In this document: piece by piece, positions 1 through 8,768 of the stretch
How the letters are laid out: each line of letters begins with the position of its first letter
How positions within the stretch are numbered: position 1 is the stretch's first letter
Assembly: GCA_009602725.1 (NCBI GenBank)
Contig: WELB01000012.1
Coordinates: 711,328-724,656 of the forward strand
From: Spirogloea muscicola
Taxonomy: Eukaryota; Streptophyta; Zygnematophyceae; Spirogloeales; Spirogloeaceae
Reading direction: 5' to 3'
DNA length: 13,329 bases
Program-made: the position numbers and the translations under genes
The notes under the pieces: model-generated
The model's input: only the letters and a program-made list of their open reading frames with translations
Told to the model about the DNA's origin: nothing
Databases searched by the model: none

Positions 1-2
1 TT

Positions 3-3000
3 TTGCCGCCGCCGCCGTCGCCGCCGCCGCCGCGGGCCCAGACGCGCGCGGAGCAGATCGCGACGCAGCTGGAGATGGGCGGCCTGGACCTGGGCGACGA
101 CGAGGCGGCGCGCTCGCCGTCGCCGCCGCCCATCTACGACGCCGCCGGCCAGCGCACCAACATCCGCGAGGTGCGCTCCGTGTCCGTTGTTGGCCTGGCT
201 GCCTATCCCGGCTTCGACGGCAAGTCCCGCCTCTCGTGCGTGGACTTGAACCCAATACCCATTAGTGCGGCGAAGGTAGAAGAGGCCGAAATCTTGACTC
301 TGAACTCTGAACTCTGAACTCTCTGGACTCTCTAAAATCTGAACTCTGAACTCTGAACTCTCTGAATTCTGAACTCTGAACCCTCTGAACTCTGCTGAAC
401 TCTGAACTCTGAACTCTGAACTTCGAACTCTGCTGAACTCTCAATTCTCAACTCTCAACTCTCAACTCTTGCACTCTGAACTTGCCTAGTGGCCTCCTGG
501 CTGATGACCCAGTAGAGCAAAAGGCTGACGAATGATTGCCGCCGGTGGCGGAACGGCGGCGTGGCTTGAGCCGTGCAGGCGCGCAAGCGCGAGGAGCTGG
601 AGCAGGAGCGCCGCGAGGCCATTGGTGAGCACCGTAATGCAGCCCTGCCGCCAACTGCCAAGCCTGCCCCACATGCAGCCATGCTGAGTGGCCTGCTAGC
701 CGGCTGCCCTGCCCTGACTTGGTCTGCCATAACCGCCGGGCCGGCACAGGCGAGTGCATGGCGCTGAACCCAGCATACAAGCCGCCTGCGGGCTACAGGC
801 CGGTCGTCAAGGAGGCCAAGCTCTACATTCCGGTGCACGCTCGCTGCCTACGCCGCCTGCACTATATACAAATGCTGGCAGCGTGGCATGCCTTACTTAT
901 GATTGGGCTCCAGCTTCGCCGCGTCTGCTGCGCAGGTCAAGGACTACCCCGGCTACAACTTCATCGGCCTCATCCTGGGGCCCCGCGGCAACACACAGAA
1001 GCGTATGGAGCAGGTGAGCGCGACGCACAAGCGAGTGTTCTGGCGGCAGCCATGGTGTCTGGGGGGTCGCTTCGTGTGTGCATCATGCTTTGCTCCACGC
1101 CGCACAGAGCTCCACGCCGTGCAGAGAAGCAGTCGCTTTATGAAAGTGATGACGCCAGCGGCCCTGCCCCTGTTTGTTGCCCCGCCTGCCTCGACAGGAG
1201 ACGGGGACCAAGATTGCCATCCGCGGCAAGGGCGCCAACAAGGAAGGCAAGGCAGGCCGCCGGGACGCGAAGACGATTGAGGCGGAGAGTGATCACCTGC
1301 ATGTGCACGTCACGGCAGACACGCTGGAGAAGGTCGATGCTGCTGTGGCACTCATCGAGCCCCTGCTCCACCCCATCGATGTGCGCTGCCCTCCCCCTCC
1401 TTGGCTCTACCCTTGTTGATTTGCAGCCTCGCCGCTTGCCCTTGTGAGAAGACCCCACATAGATGGGCCCTCAGATTTCTAGATGCTTGGCATCTGAGAA
1501 AGTAGATTGTAGTAGGGTTCAGTTGTGCACCTGGAGGTTGAGCCTGGTCTAGCCAACGCGTGTAATTCGTCCGTTACCCGGGTGTGGTGGACTGCCTGAA
1601 GCACATTCAAACGTCTCAGCTGTGCACCCTGAGCTAATGGAAACAAAGGTCGTCAAAACTTCCATGATTCTAGCCTCTACTTTACAATGTTGACGTAGTG
1701 ATCTCAAGCTGTGAAGGCCAGCAAGAGCGTGTGAGACTGACGCCAGGAAAGTGCGAGTAGTGGCTCAGTGCATTTGGAAATTTCATGCAGGTTGGGTTCT
1801 TATATGCAAGCTTCTGACGGCGTCGGTTTCATATGGCAGGAGGAGAGAAACAATCACAAGCGCAAGCAGCTCCGTGAGCTTGCCGAGATGAATGGTGAGC
1901 TTGGGGCTGCAGCCACCAATGTGACGAGCGATGCAGTCTATAGCACAAGGGGCTTGGAAATTCAATGGAAGAGTGCTCAATGTATGGGGCTCAAGTTGGT
2001 CAGCAGGGTCCACGTTGTGGGTCCACAGAATTGAGAGGCCGCTCATATGGCCTGTAATTGCAAGCGGTGCTGCAGGAACGATGAGGGACTTCAGTAAGCT
2101 GCTGTGTGGAACGTGTGGCGAGACGGGCCATCGAGAGTGGCAGTGCCCGCAAGACAAGCTCACGGTTTTCCAGGCTAAAGTCAGTGCTGGTTGGCAATGC
2201 AAATGACCAAGCTGCTCCCACTGTGCAGCAGCAGCACCTATTCAGAGCGTGGGCATGCAGCCACTTCGCCCTATGTGTCCAATCCTTGCTAGTCATTGGC
2301 TTGTACATGCCGGCGGTGGCAGGTGACTTGCGCGGCCTGTGGGGACGGTGGTCACCCCACAGCAGACTGCCCTGTGCGGCAGCAGCAGGCAGGGGCGCAG
2401 GTAGTATCACTTGTCGCCTCTCCTCCAAAACTAGGCTCACCAGCATCCATCATTTCACAAATAGCAGCAAAGGACCAAAGTTTTTGAGCGTGTATGAGGG
2501 CCCAGATACGCCGGCGTGCATGCAGCTTGTATGCATGCATGCAAGCAAGCAGTTAGCACCTACACGGACAGCTTTGGAGCTGTAGGGTGATTTGAACTCT
2601 CAGGGTTCATGGAAAGGTGTGAGCTTCGTCAACCAGGGGTCGTAGCGGCAGGGTGCACAGCTTGAGCCAGCCAGTCTGCGGTGCGCCTGAAGGCCATGTC
2701 CTTATGGGTCATCATTGACTTGGTGACTGGCGCAGGGCAAGGCCATGGATAGCGAGTACCGGAGCTTCTTGGAGGAGGTTGGGCACGGCCTCGCGGGGAG
2801 CAGCGCAGGCAACGGTGGCAGCGCCGGCGATGCTCGGCGAGCCGATGCGCCTTCCCCGACCGACGGCCCCAGGGCGCCACTATCATATGGGGGCCCAAGG
2901 CCGGCGTCACCACTGCCCCTCCAGCGGCCGCCGTCGGCAGCCCCTCCAGGTACTGACAATGGCGGCTTCGGCGGCCCGCCAGTGGGGCCGTCGGCGCCGC

Positions 3001-3875
3001 TGCCGCCGTGGGCTGGGTCGGCGCCGCAGTCGAGCTCCGGGATGGCCCGAGCAGTGGGCGGCCAGGCGGCGGTCCCCAGGGCGCCGCATCCGGGCCCTGG
3101 CACCACCGGCGGGCTCGGGCGACCGGCAGAAGCAGCGCCGCCGTTGTTGCAGCAGCGCTTGCAGGGGCCCTCGGAGGCAGCGGCGGCCCCTTTCGCATTT
3201 GGGCCGCCCATGCCGCCGCCGCCGCTGCAGTCGATGCACGGCTTCCATGGGCCCCCGCCGCTGTCGGGGTGGCCTCCTCGAGCACCCCCGGGGAATGCCA
3301 TGGACGGGGCGGCCATGGTGGCCCCGCCGGCGCACTTTGCCATGGGCCTCGCACTGCCGGCCATGGTGGGGCAGTTTGGCGATGGCGGGCGCCCCATGCA
3401 CCTGCCGCCGCCGTACGCTCCGCCAGCGCCGATTCCCGGAGGCTCCCTGCAGTGGCTCCCACTCCCCGGCCGGCCGTCGCCGCCTCCCCACCACGCACCA
3501 CCGCAGCAGTTCGCCCTGTTCCGGCCGCCGCCGCTTCATCCGCCTCAAGGTGGCCCCCTGCCGCCGCCGCACCTCCCGCAGCAGCGCCAGCCGCCGCCGC
3601 CACCGTGGGGCAGCCAGCAGCCATACGACCCGTTTGCGCCGTCCTCGGCGGGAGTGGCCCCCGGCGGGCCACCGCCAACGCCGCCGCCGCCTTTCTACGG
3701 CCACGGCCAGGCTTGGCCGGCGCCGCCGCCTCCCTGGGGCCTGCCTGCACGGCCTGTGTGGCATGCAGGCCCAGCGCCAGTCCCCCGCTCTACGACTCTA
3801 GCGCAGCCGCCGGCAGCCACTCCAGAGCCCGATGCCGAGTACGAGAAGCTGATGGAGTCTGTTGGGGTGACTTGA
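3..3875 (+). CDS. SF1: Splicing factor 1 / branchpoint-binding protein (SF1/BBP), 5' partial, nine exons
   Basis: SF1/BBP recognises the intron branch point during early spliceosome assembly and works with U2AF in the nucleus. Inferred exons: 3-170, 579-624, 750-832, 936-1013, 1198-1380, 1840-1894, 2076-2179, 2323-2400, 2736-3875 (stop TGA 3873-3875); all introns are GT-AG (donors mostly GTGCGC or GTGAGC; GTCAGT at 2180 and GTAGTA at 2401 are weaker). Joined, they give 644 visible residues. Residues 38-43 are SPSPPP, followed by IYD and NIRE, the phosphorylated SPSP segment of SF1. The KH domain has GPRGNTQK at 114-121 and IRGKG just after; QUA2 ([14 protein letters not shown]) spans 192-205. 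Zinc knuckles are C215-C218-H223-C228 and C242-C245-H250-C255. The remainder is proline, glycine and alanine rich, with [10 protein letters not shown] near 272-281 and [10 protein letters not shown] near the end. The exon joins reproduce family spacing without gaps. The start codon and U2AF-binding N-terminus lie outside the window. No RRM is present. Confidence 0.95.
296..482. repeat. Degenerate CTCTGAA heptamer array in SF1 intron 1
   Basis: About 185 bases are built from units of CTCTGAA (reverse complement TTCAGAG) with single-base variants, shortened units (CTCTCTGAA, CTCTGCTGAA) and a CTCAACT variant toward the 3' end. It lies wholly inside intron 1 (171-578) of SF1, so it is not coding. 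The unit differs from the TTTAGGG and TTTTAGGG telomere repeats of plants and Chlamydomonas. The plus strand is strongly pyrimidine-biased. Open frames through it on the minus strand are repeat artefacts. Confidence 0.9.
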
Positions 3876-3969
3876 CAGCCGCCAGTCACACCGCCATGGC
3901 CGTCTACGCAAGCAGCTTGCGCTTTGCAGTGGCTGCTTGCCCACGTGCCTGCCTGTGAGGCCCCAAGCA

Positions 3970-3974
3970 TGTAA
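3970..3974 (+). promoter_or_regulatory. Candidate polyadenylation signal TGTAA for SF1 (proximal)
   Basis: TGTAA is the usual poly(A) signal of chlorophyte green algae. This copy lies 95 bases after the SF1 stop codon, a plausible 3' UTR length. A second copy is at 4171. Confidence 0.5.
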
Positions 3975-4170
3975 TACACGACGTCCCAACACTGAGTGAC
4001 AGCAGGGTATGCATGGTTCCCCGTCCCCTGTTGCCGGCCACAGCGTGGACAGGCAGGACTTACCTTGGCAGGGCAAGGCTGCGGCCCTCACCTTGTGCAA
4101 TTCGGTGTAGCCAAAATCCGCACCTCTCTTGCGCCCAACCTGGTCGAGTCGGTGCTTGCCCTGTGGCAGG

Positions 4171-4175
4171 TGTAA
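4171..4175 (+). promoter_or_regulatory. Candidate polyadenylation signal TGTAA for SF1 (distal)
   Basis: This second plus-strand TGTAA lies about 295 bases after the SF1 stop, before the minus-strand signal of the convergent gene. It would give a longer 3' UTR. Which signal is used cannot be told from sequence. Confidence 0.45.
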
Positions 4176-4349
4176 GGAGCAGCCCCTGCTGGGCAATGCC
4201 TCATCGCTTCCTGTGAATTATGCAAAGATTAGGCGACGTACTGCAAGGGCCGGCTAAGGATAGGGTAGCAATTTTGCATGCAGGTGCAGTATTGGTCTTA
4301 GAATGAAGGCACTTCTATGGCATTGCCGATGATTTACGGGAGAGAGTAT

Positions 4350-4354
4350 TTACA
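4350..4354 (-). promoter_or_regulatory. Candidate polyadenylation signal TGTAA for the LITAF-domain gene
   Basis: Plus-strand TTACA reads TGTAA on the minus strand, about 490 bases after the minus-strand stop at 4845. I found no nearer minus-strand TGTAA between 4360 and 4845, so this is the first available signal. Long 3' UTRs are common in green algae. Confidence 0.45.
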
Positions 4355-4844
4355 CCTTTAATACTGCAGTGCAACAAAAAGCAGGCCATACTTTGAGCTT
4401 CATAACCTGCAAGCTAGTCACCTGTCTACGGCTTGTCTCTCCCAGACCTTGTACGGTGAAGTGCAAAGCAACGCTCAAGGTGAAGTGACGGACATATATC
4501 TTATGTAGATGTGCCGCGGGCTTGCACTGTAGTCCTCTTTCAGTGTATAACGAGCCCAAGGTCCGCAGAGGCTGCCGGCACAGTGGTGCGTGGCAGCAAT
4601 CTCAGCAGTGCTAAGTAATGAGAGGGCTTGGCCTTGCAATGCTCAGGACTTATTTAAGAGAGATGCTGTGCATCTCCTGTATCGGCGGCAGCTCTGCCGC
4701 AGGTAACTGGAGCCCAAGCCCCTGCCAGTCACTGGGAACATTGGTAGCCCAAAAGGCGAGGCTGTACAAACTAAAATACGAGCACGCCCAGCTGGAATGC
4801 CATCTGGGCGGCATGCAGAGCGGCTGCAGTGGCGGTGACTTGTG

Positions 4845-5791
4845 TCAGGCAGGCACGGCATAGCTTGGCTTTTCCCAATTGGGCGGGTCCATGACCAGGC
4901 AATGGTCGTCCTTAACGAAGTCCGCCACCTGCAAGACGGCCCAAACGAGCGGGCGCTTATGCGCCAAGAAGTGGAAGAGTGTGAAGGAAACCGGGGCGTG
5001 GGCTCGTCGATGCGCTAATGGCATCGTCGAAGAGGCAAGCGTGACAGATACTGGACGAGGCGAGCAAAAGGAGGTGCAGCGCTTGGCAGCGGCGGAGTGC
5101 CACGGCGCAGTGCACCTTCTGGCGGCAGGCAGGGCAGAAGTGGTGCTTGTGCCAGAGGCAGTCGCCCCCAGGGAGGAGGAAGCAGATGCCGACTCCGAAG
5201 GACGCGAGGCAGCCCACCACCGCTGCCAGGCTCATCGAGTGCCTGTGCGCCGCAGGAGCACCAGGCGGGGGCTCGGTCAAGAGGCGAGCTGCTGCGGACG
5301 CGCTGCAAGCGGCGAGACCGAGACCAAGTGGATGTGGGTAGCCATAAAGCCACATTCGCCGAGTAACGGCGGGCCAGGAGAGCACGATAGAAGGTGTATA
5401 TGTCAGAGCAAGGGGCCTGCGATGCAGGCCGTTGGCGTGAAGGTAGCAGGGGCCGCCATGGTGGTGAGACAGGACGCGACAGAGAGAGGACTTGGGAAAG
5501 TGGCTGGGCTCCGCGTACAAGGCGAGGACGCGCCTAGCGCCGTCAGAGCCGGGGCTCGCTCACCCACCTGACCTCCGTGAGCCCCGGCTGGCCGCAGTGC
5601 GAGCACTCCAGCGGCGCCGGCGTGTCGCCGAAGAAGGTGCTGGCCAGCGCCACGCCGCTTGGCGGGGGGCCCACGATGGCGTTGAGCGGCACCATGCCCG
5701 CCTGGTGCGGCGGCGGGCCGCCCCAGTACTGCGGCGCCGGGGCGGCCATGGGGGCGCCGCCGTAAGCGCCGCCGGGNTTGGCGGCGGCCAT
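4845..5791 (-). CDS. GILP-like LITAF-domain membrane protein, three exons, 144 aa
   Basis: The family comprises small zinc-binding proteins that sit on the cytosolic face of membranes through a hydrophobic stretch; plant GILP is described as a regulator of cell death. Inferred exons on minus: 5791-5568, 5242-5116, 4928-4845, with GT-AG introns of 325 and 187 bases. The first join splits the codon of R75 and restores GLTEVRHSMSLAAVV; the second gives RQKVADFVKDD. Residues 1-30 are Ala/Gly/Pro rich; QAGMVPLNAI (30-39) and DTPAPLECSHCG (56-67) match plant GILP. Zinc ligands are C63 and C66 before a hydrophobic segment (80-99), then HHFC-PAC (C111, C114) after DCLWHKHH. The tail CLVMDPPNWEKPSYAVPA is the GILP C-terminus. 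Length fits the family (about 130-145 aa). ATG at 5791 is the first in-frame Met; the open frame runs upstream to about 5923 without another ATG. The n at 5777 makes residue 5 unknown. Repeat copies begin about 135 bases upstream. Confidence 0.92.
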
Positions 5792-5927
5792 GGCGGGCGG
5801 CGGCGGCGGCGCGGCAAGGAGGTGGCGGCGGCTGCCCGCTCCCCCCGGGGCGCCTGCTGCACCTGCCTGGTCACTGGCTTTCCACGGCGATACACGCTTT
5901 CGTTGCGCCTCGTTGCAGCTCACGATT

Positions 5928-6060
5928 GGGCTGGCCTCTCACAGCCACCGGTCAATTGGGCCGCGCTCTCATTCTGGCTTTCGTCAGGGGGACTGCTTTC
6001 GGCGGTCTGGTCTCTCGGACTAGCGGCTGCCAACCAGAGGTCACTAAGTGATTAATCGTC
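5928..6060 (+). mobile_element. Repeat family copy A: hairpin tail plus C-terminal coding remnant
   Basis: The stretch starts with the family hairpin GGGCTGGCCTCTCACAGCC at 5928-5946. A remnant of the family protein follows: SGFRQGDCF, then, after a frame change, TRGH and stop TAA at about 6045-6047. Copy D has SGFRQGDVF and TRGY plus stop at the matching places. The 3' UTR is cut about 20 bases after the stop, where copy B begins in the opposite orientation. It is far too damaged to be functional, and it lies in what should be the promoter region of the minus-strand LITAF gene. Confidence 0.7.
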
Positions 6061-6087
6061 CAATGCTTCGCGTTGGATCGATCACTT
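6046..6087. repeat. Imperfect inverted repeat at the junction of copies A and B
   Basis: AAGTGAT at 6046-6052 pairs with ATCACTT at 6081-6087, and CCAA at 6060-6063 pairs with TTGG at 6073-6076. The structure arises because the conserved start of the family 3' UTR (AGTGATT...ATC...CCAA) occurs in opposite orientations on the two sides. Confidence 0.65.
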
Positions 6088-6470
6088 GATAACCCTCGAG
6101 TGAGGAGCCGCGAAACAGAAAGACTAGCACCCAGAGAGCAATCCCTTGACGAAAGCCAGAGGCTGCAGCTAGAGCACGGCCAGCACGCAGATGCAAGGTG
6201 TGGGCCATGGACCGCTGGAGGAAATGGACAGGCGCTTGCGGAACACCTGCGCTAGCGGCGGTGAGATTCGGTCTGCTCGCCTCGCCTGCGGGACACAGTG
6301 CGTCGTGCAAGCTGGGCCAGCCTCAAGCCACTGAACCCAAAAGCCCCGTGCACATCTGACGGGGAGTGGGACGCACTCGTCCCCTTCCGGGTGGTCCGCA
6401 TTCTTGGCAGCATTGCCACGACCGGCGTTTGCAGCTGCATGTCCAGATTCCGAAAGCGCTTTTTGGCCCC
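6067..6470 (-). mobile_element. Repeat family copy B: broken LINE-like 3' coding remnant, inverted
   Basis: Read on minus, this aligns along its length with copy D at 12890-13260. Matching peptides are DHPEGDE, DVHGAFG, LARR, RRGEQ, LQRSMA and HLRAGRALAAASGFRQG (plus coordinates 6193-6143), ending LLTRG near 6095. At least two frameshifts and an internal stop (after the HRR near 6252) separate them, so it is a pseudogene fragment. It meets copy A tail to tail near 6066 and abuts a plus-strand tail copy at 6464. Confidence 0.75.
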
Positions 6471-6524
6471 TTTGAACCTTGTCAGTTCTACTCGGGCTGG
6501 CTGTTCACAGCCCATGCCCCCTCT
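6464..6524 (+). repeat. Repeat family tail copy
   Basis: It contains TGGCCCCTTTGAACCTTGTC followed by a short spacer and the hairpin GGGCTG-GCTGTTCA-CAGCCC at 6494-6513, then ATGCCCCCTCTTG. It matches the tail at 6995-7080. No coding remnant precedes it on this strand, so it is a tail-only fragment. Confidence 0.7.
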
Positions 6525-6680
6525 TGTGTCAACACTCTTAGTAGCCCCTACTCAACCGAGAAGCGAGATGAACAGCAGCAGGAAAGGGAGCGAGAGACTC
6601 TTCCAGTGCACCACGCGGGCGAGCAATCCTCTTGTGGCTGCTTGATTTTTTTTTGTGCTTGTTTTCCTTTGTGCTTCCCC

Positions 6681-6740
6681 TGGCCCCTTCTCGTACTATG
6701 TTCATTCTTTTTGGGGCTGGCTCCTGCCCTTTCCTCAAAT
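6681..6740 (+). repeat. Repeat family tail copy upstream of copy C
   Basis: TGGCCCCTTCTCGTACTATG, then TTCATTCTTTTTGGGGCTGG, then CTCCTGCCCTTTCCTC match the tail consensus, although the 3' arm of the hairpin is degraded. Coding remnant C follows directly, so tail and next copy are arranged head to tail. A run of nine T residues lies just upstream near 6646-6654. Confidence 0.6.
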
Positions 6741-6759
6741 GGGCAAGCCCTCCTCTTGT

Positions 6760-6975
6760 GGGCTGGCTCGTTGGCCCAAGTCTACCGCATGCGACTAGCT
6801 GTATTCCTTCAAGGATCCATGGCCCACGCTTCCGAACCTGCGTGCTGGCCGTGCTCTCGCTGCTTCCTCTGGCATTCGTCAGGGGGATTGTTTTCCGCCA
6901 GCTAGTCTGTCGGCTTTGAGGCTCCTCACTCGTTATTATTGAGTGATTCATCCCTCCCTAGTTTAGAGCTAGCGC
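6760..6975 (+). mobile_element. Repeat family copy C: LINE-like 3' coding remnant with one net frameshift
   Basis: The frame starting at 6765 reads GSLAQVYRMRLAVFLQGSMAHA. After one net frameshift the frame through 6838 reads LRAGRALAASSGIRQGDCFP, then PASLSALRLLTRYY and stop TGA at 6940-6942. Copy D has the same segments in one open frame ending LLTRGY plus stop. The first 13 codons (6765-6803) encode exactly the same peptide as copy D at 13084-13122 while differing by synonymous changes. The upstream part of the protein is absent. Confidence 0.78.
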
Positions 6976-6978
6976 CTC

Positions 6979-7090
6979 TGGCCCCTTCGTAGTTTGGCCC
7001 CTTCGAACCTTGTCATTCTTTTTGGGCTGGCTTCTAACAGCCCTTGCCCCCTTTGGAAGAGCCACTTTTCTTCCACAGCGGTTGGCCCCT
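6979..7090 (+). repeat. Repeat family tail following copy C
   Basis: TGGCCCCTTCG occurs twice (6979 and 6995), the second followed by AACCTTGTCATTCTTTTTGG and the hairpin GGGCTG-GCTTCTAA-CAGCCC (7024-7043), then TTGCCCCCTTTGGAAGAGCC. It lies about 40-100 bases after the stop of copy C, so it looks like the 3' UTR or 3' end of the same element. A third TGGCCCCTTC begins at 7083. Confidence 0.72.
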
Positions 7091-7490
7091 TCAGCAGCAT
7101 CTTCTTTCGGCGGGTTGATGGCAGCCGGAGAAGGGCTGGCTTCGGCGCACTACGTTCCCTTGGAGCGACGCAGCGTTCACGTGCGGCTGTGTAAACTGCG
7201 CAGAGGCCACCCAGCCTCTCGTGTCTCGAGCTCGCCATGTGCTCTCGCGTTTTACACAACTTGTGCGGCACTGCCTTCAGCTGGCGAAGTCCTTTTGGCA
7301 ATGACCGCATTGTTGCTTGCTTTATTATTTTCAGCACAAGTGATAGAGCGATAGTCTTGTGAGTGAGCAAACGGAAGCCCTACAGTGAGATTGATGTCAA
7401 GGTGCATGGTGCTTAGGACCTCATAGTCTTATCAAGTAGCAATACTCAACAGCATCAGCAATCATGCTGACAATGCAGTGGCAGGCTCAT

Positions 7491-7530
7491 TTCTGCCCAG
7501 CTGTCCTAAATGAAGAAGAGCTGGGCAGAA
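7491..7530. repeat. Perfect 12-bp inverted repeat (stem-loop)
   Basis: TTCTGCCCAGCT (7491-7502) and AGCTGGGCAGAA (7519-7530) are exact reverse complements separated by 16 bases. The stem is GC-rich. No flanking T run or adjacent gene was recognised, so its role is unknown. Confidence 0.85.
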
Positions 7531-7689
7531 CCACCTAAAGGTGTTCGGTGCTTGCAAGGGTCTAAGCATGGCACATCAGAGCTAGCAGCTCAAGGCCCCG
7601 TGTCACATGCCGTCGCTGGTCTCTCAGGCCGGTTGCTAGACGTCACGGCTTATTATGCTGTTTGACTTACTTAGGCTTCACAACTCAAG

Positions 7690-7827
7690 ATGCTTGCAGT
7701 AGCAGGCCCAATGCAGCAGCAGGACAAGCGCAGCGAGAATGCAGTGTGGCGCAGCCTTGGCCAGAGGAAGGGACATATCGAGCAGGTTGGTGGCCAGACC
7801 TCTGCTCCCCTTCGCGTGCTCATTTAG
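7690..7827 (+). CDS. Short uncharacterised ORF, 45 aa
   Basis: ATG at 7690 opens a frame ending in TAG at 7825-7827. The peptide begins MLAVAGPMQQQDKRSENAVW and has a mixed polar composition without low-complexity bias, which is why it stands out. The frame is closed upstream by TAG at 7672-7674, immediately after a CTTACTTAG that could be a splice acceptor, so a lone exon is possible. I do not recognise it. It may simply be chance. Confidence 0.12.
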   Translation: MLAVAGPMQQQDKRSENAVWRSLGQRKGHIEQVGGQTSAPLRVLI

Positions 7828-8544
7828 GCAGATTATCCAAGTGAGCAGTCGGCCTGCCTGTGTGGCAACAATAGCCGCCTTAAGTCAATAACCACACGGT
7901 GGCGATTCATGTCACCCGTTCATTGATTGGATGGGGCGAGTGGAGCGCTAAGTAATACCTTCACATCTTGTGCGCATGGCTTGAGAGTTGTGGCAGTGGC
8001 TGATTGGAGACTGCGGAGAAACAGGCTAAGGTTTGTCGCCCCACCTTCCTCCTATTCTTGAGCCGAGCAGACCGATGATTGTCATGACGGGTGTTCATGG
8101 AGATCCTCCACCGGCCACGCTACACTCTACCACCCATGCTACACCATGTTGGTTAAGCAGTTTAAATATCTGCCACGATCTGTTGCAAATTGACTCTCTT
8201 TGAAAATTACACAACAATCTTGCTGGCATATTGCCATTGTAAATAATCACTTGATGTTTACTGAGCTTGCTTAAGCACTGTAAGTCTGTGTCATCACCTA
8301 CAGGTGCAGCAGCATCTAGTTGTCTGGACCGTACATGTCCCCGACATGATCGTATAAGCCTCAGAAGTTTGAGCTTTCTCCAGCTACACATAGTTCTGAT
8401 AACCTGATTTTAACCCGCTGCCAAAGCTTCCCAATGATTATAACAAATTGACAATCATAATTTGACCCTTGCCCATTCAGCATGCCCTTCGCCGGATGCT
8501 TAACATTCTGGCCAGAGGAGTGAGCGCAAGGCAGCTATGCCAGG

Positions 8545-8570
8545 TTCCCTTGGTAAATTTACCAAAGGAA
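8545..8570. repeat. 26-bp near-perfect palindrome
   Basis: TTCCCTTGGTAAATTTACCA followed by AAGGAA reads the same on both strands except for one mismatched pair. The core TTGGTAAATTTACCAA (16 bp) is perfect and has no spacer. It could be a protein-binding site or a cruciform-prone site. No gene was recognised beside it. Confidence 0.85.
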
Positions 8571-8747
8571 TCTTTTTTGGCATGTCACACGGCCCCTACA
8601 TAGTAGCATTGCAGATTCATACACTGAGTTGGATGCAAAGTGGGGTGTCTGTTGAAGTGTCTGCCAATGCGTCATTGCGCATCGGACAGACCTTCCATCG
8701 ACAAGGCATCGTAGGCAGAGTCTCAGAATTAATGGTATAAAGTTTAA

Positions 8748-8768
8748 CACCTTCCTGAGGGGAAGGTG
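8748..8768. repeat. 8-bp perfect hairpin
   Basis: CACCTTCC (8748-8755) and GGAAGGTG (8761-8768) are exact reverse complements around a five-base loop. It lies about 180 bases after the palindrome at 8545. No function can be assigned. Confidence 0.7.

Larger units (their letters stand above)
3876..4844. other. Convergent intergenic region / two facing 3' UTRs
   Basis: This stretch separates the stop codons of SF1 (plus) and the LITAF-domain gene (minus). I see no exon-like coding frame here; the short open frames have no recognisable motifs. TGTAA occurs on plus at 3970 and 4171 and on minus at 4354-4350, so most of it is probably 3' UTR of one gene or the other, with a gap of about 150-200 bases between the inferred ends. 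Confidence 0.6.

Noticed and set aside
171-317. Continuation of SF1 exon 1 to a stop at 317
   Set aside because: Alignment to the family needs NIRE joined directly to [11 protein letters not shown], which fits the donor at 171 and acceptor at 578 exactly.
296-482. Possible interstitial telomere repeat
   Set aside because: The unit CTCTGAA does not match TTTAGGG-type telomeres in either orientation.
2629-3764. Long antisense frames (373, 285 and 231 codons) opposite SF1 exon 9
   Set aside because: They are opposite the proline/alanine-rich coding exon, where GC-rich codons leave few stops on any frame. No motif is present.
4879-5571. 230-codon plus-strand frame
   Set aside because: It lies opposite the LITAF-domain gene, whose exons and introns are independently supported by family alignment. 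The plus frame has no recognisable domain.
6926-6946. Perfect TCACTC...GAGTGA hairpin
   Set aside because: It is explained by the conserved codons for the protein's last residues and stop in copy C plus the start of its 3' UTR. Copy D does not keep the pairing.
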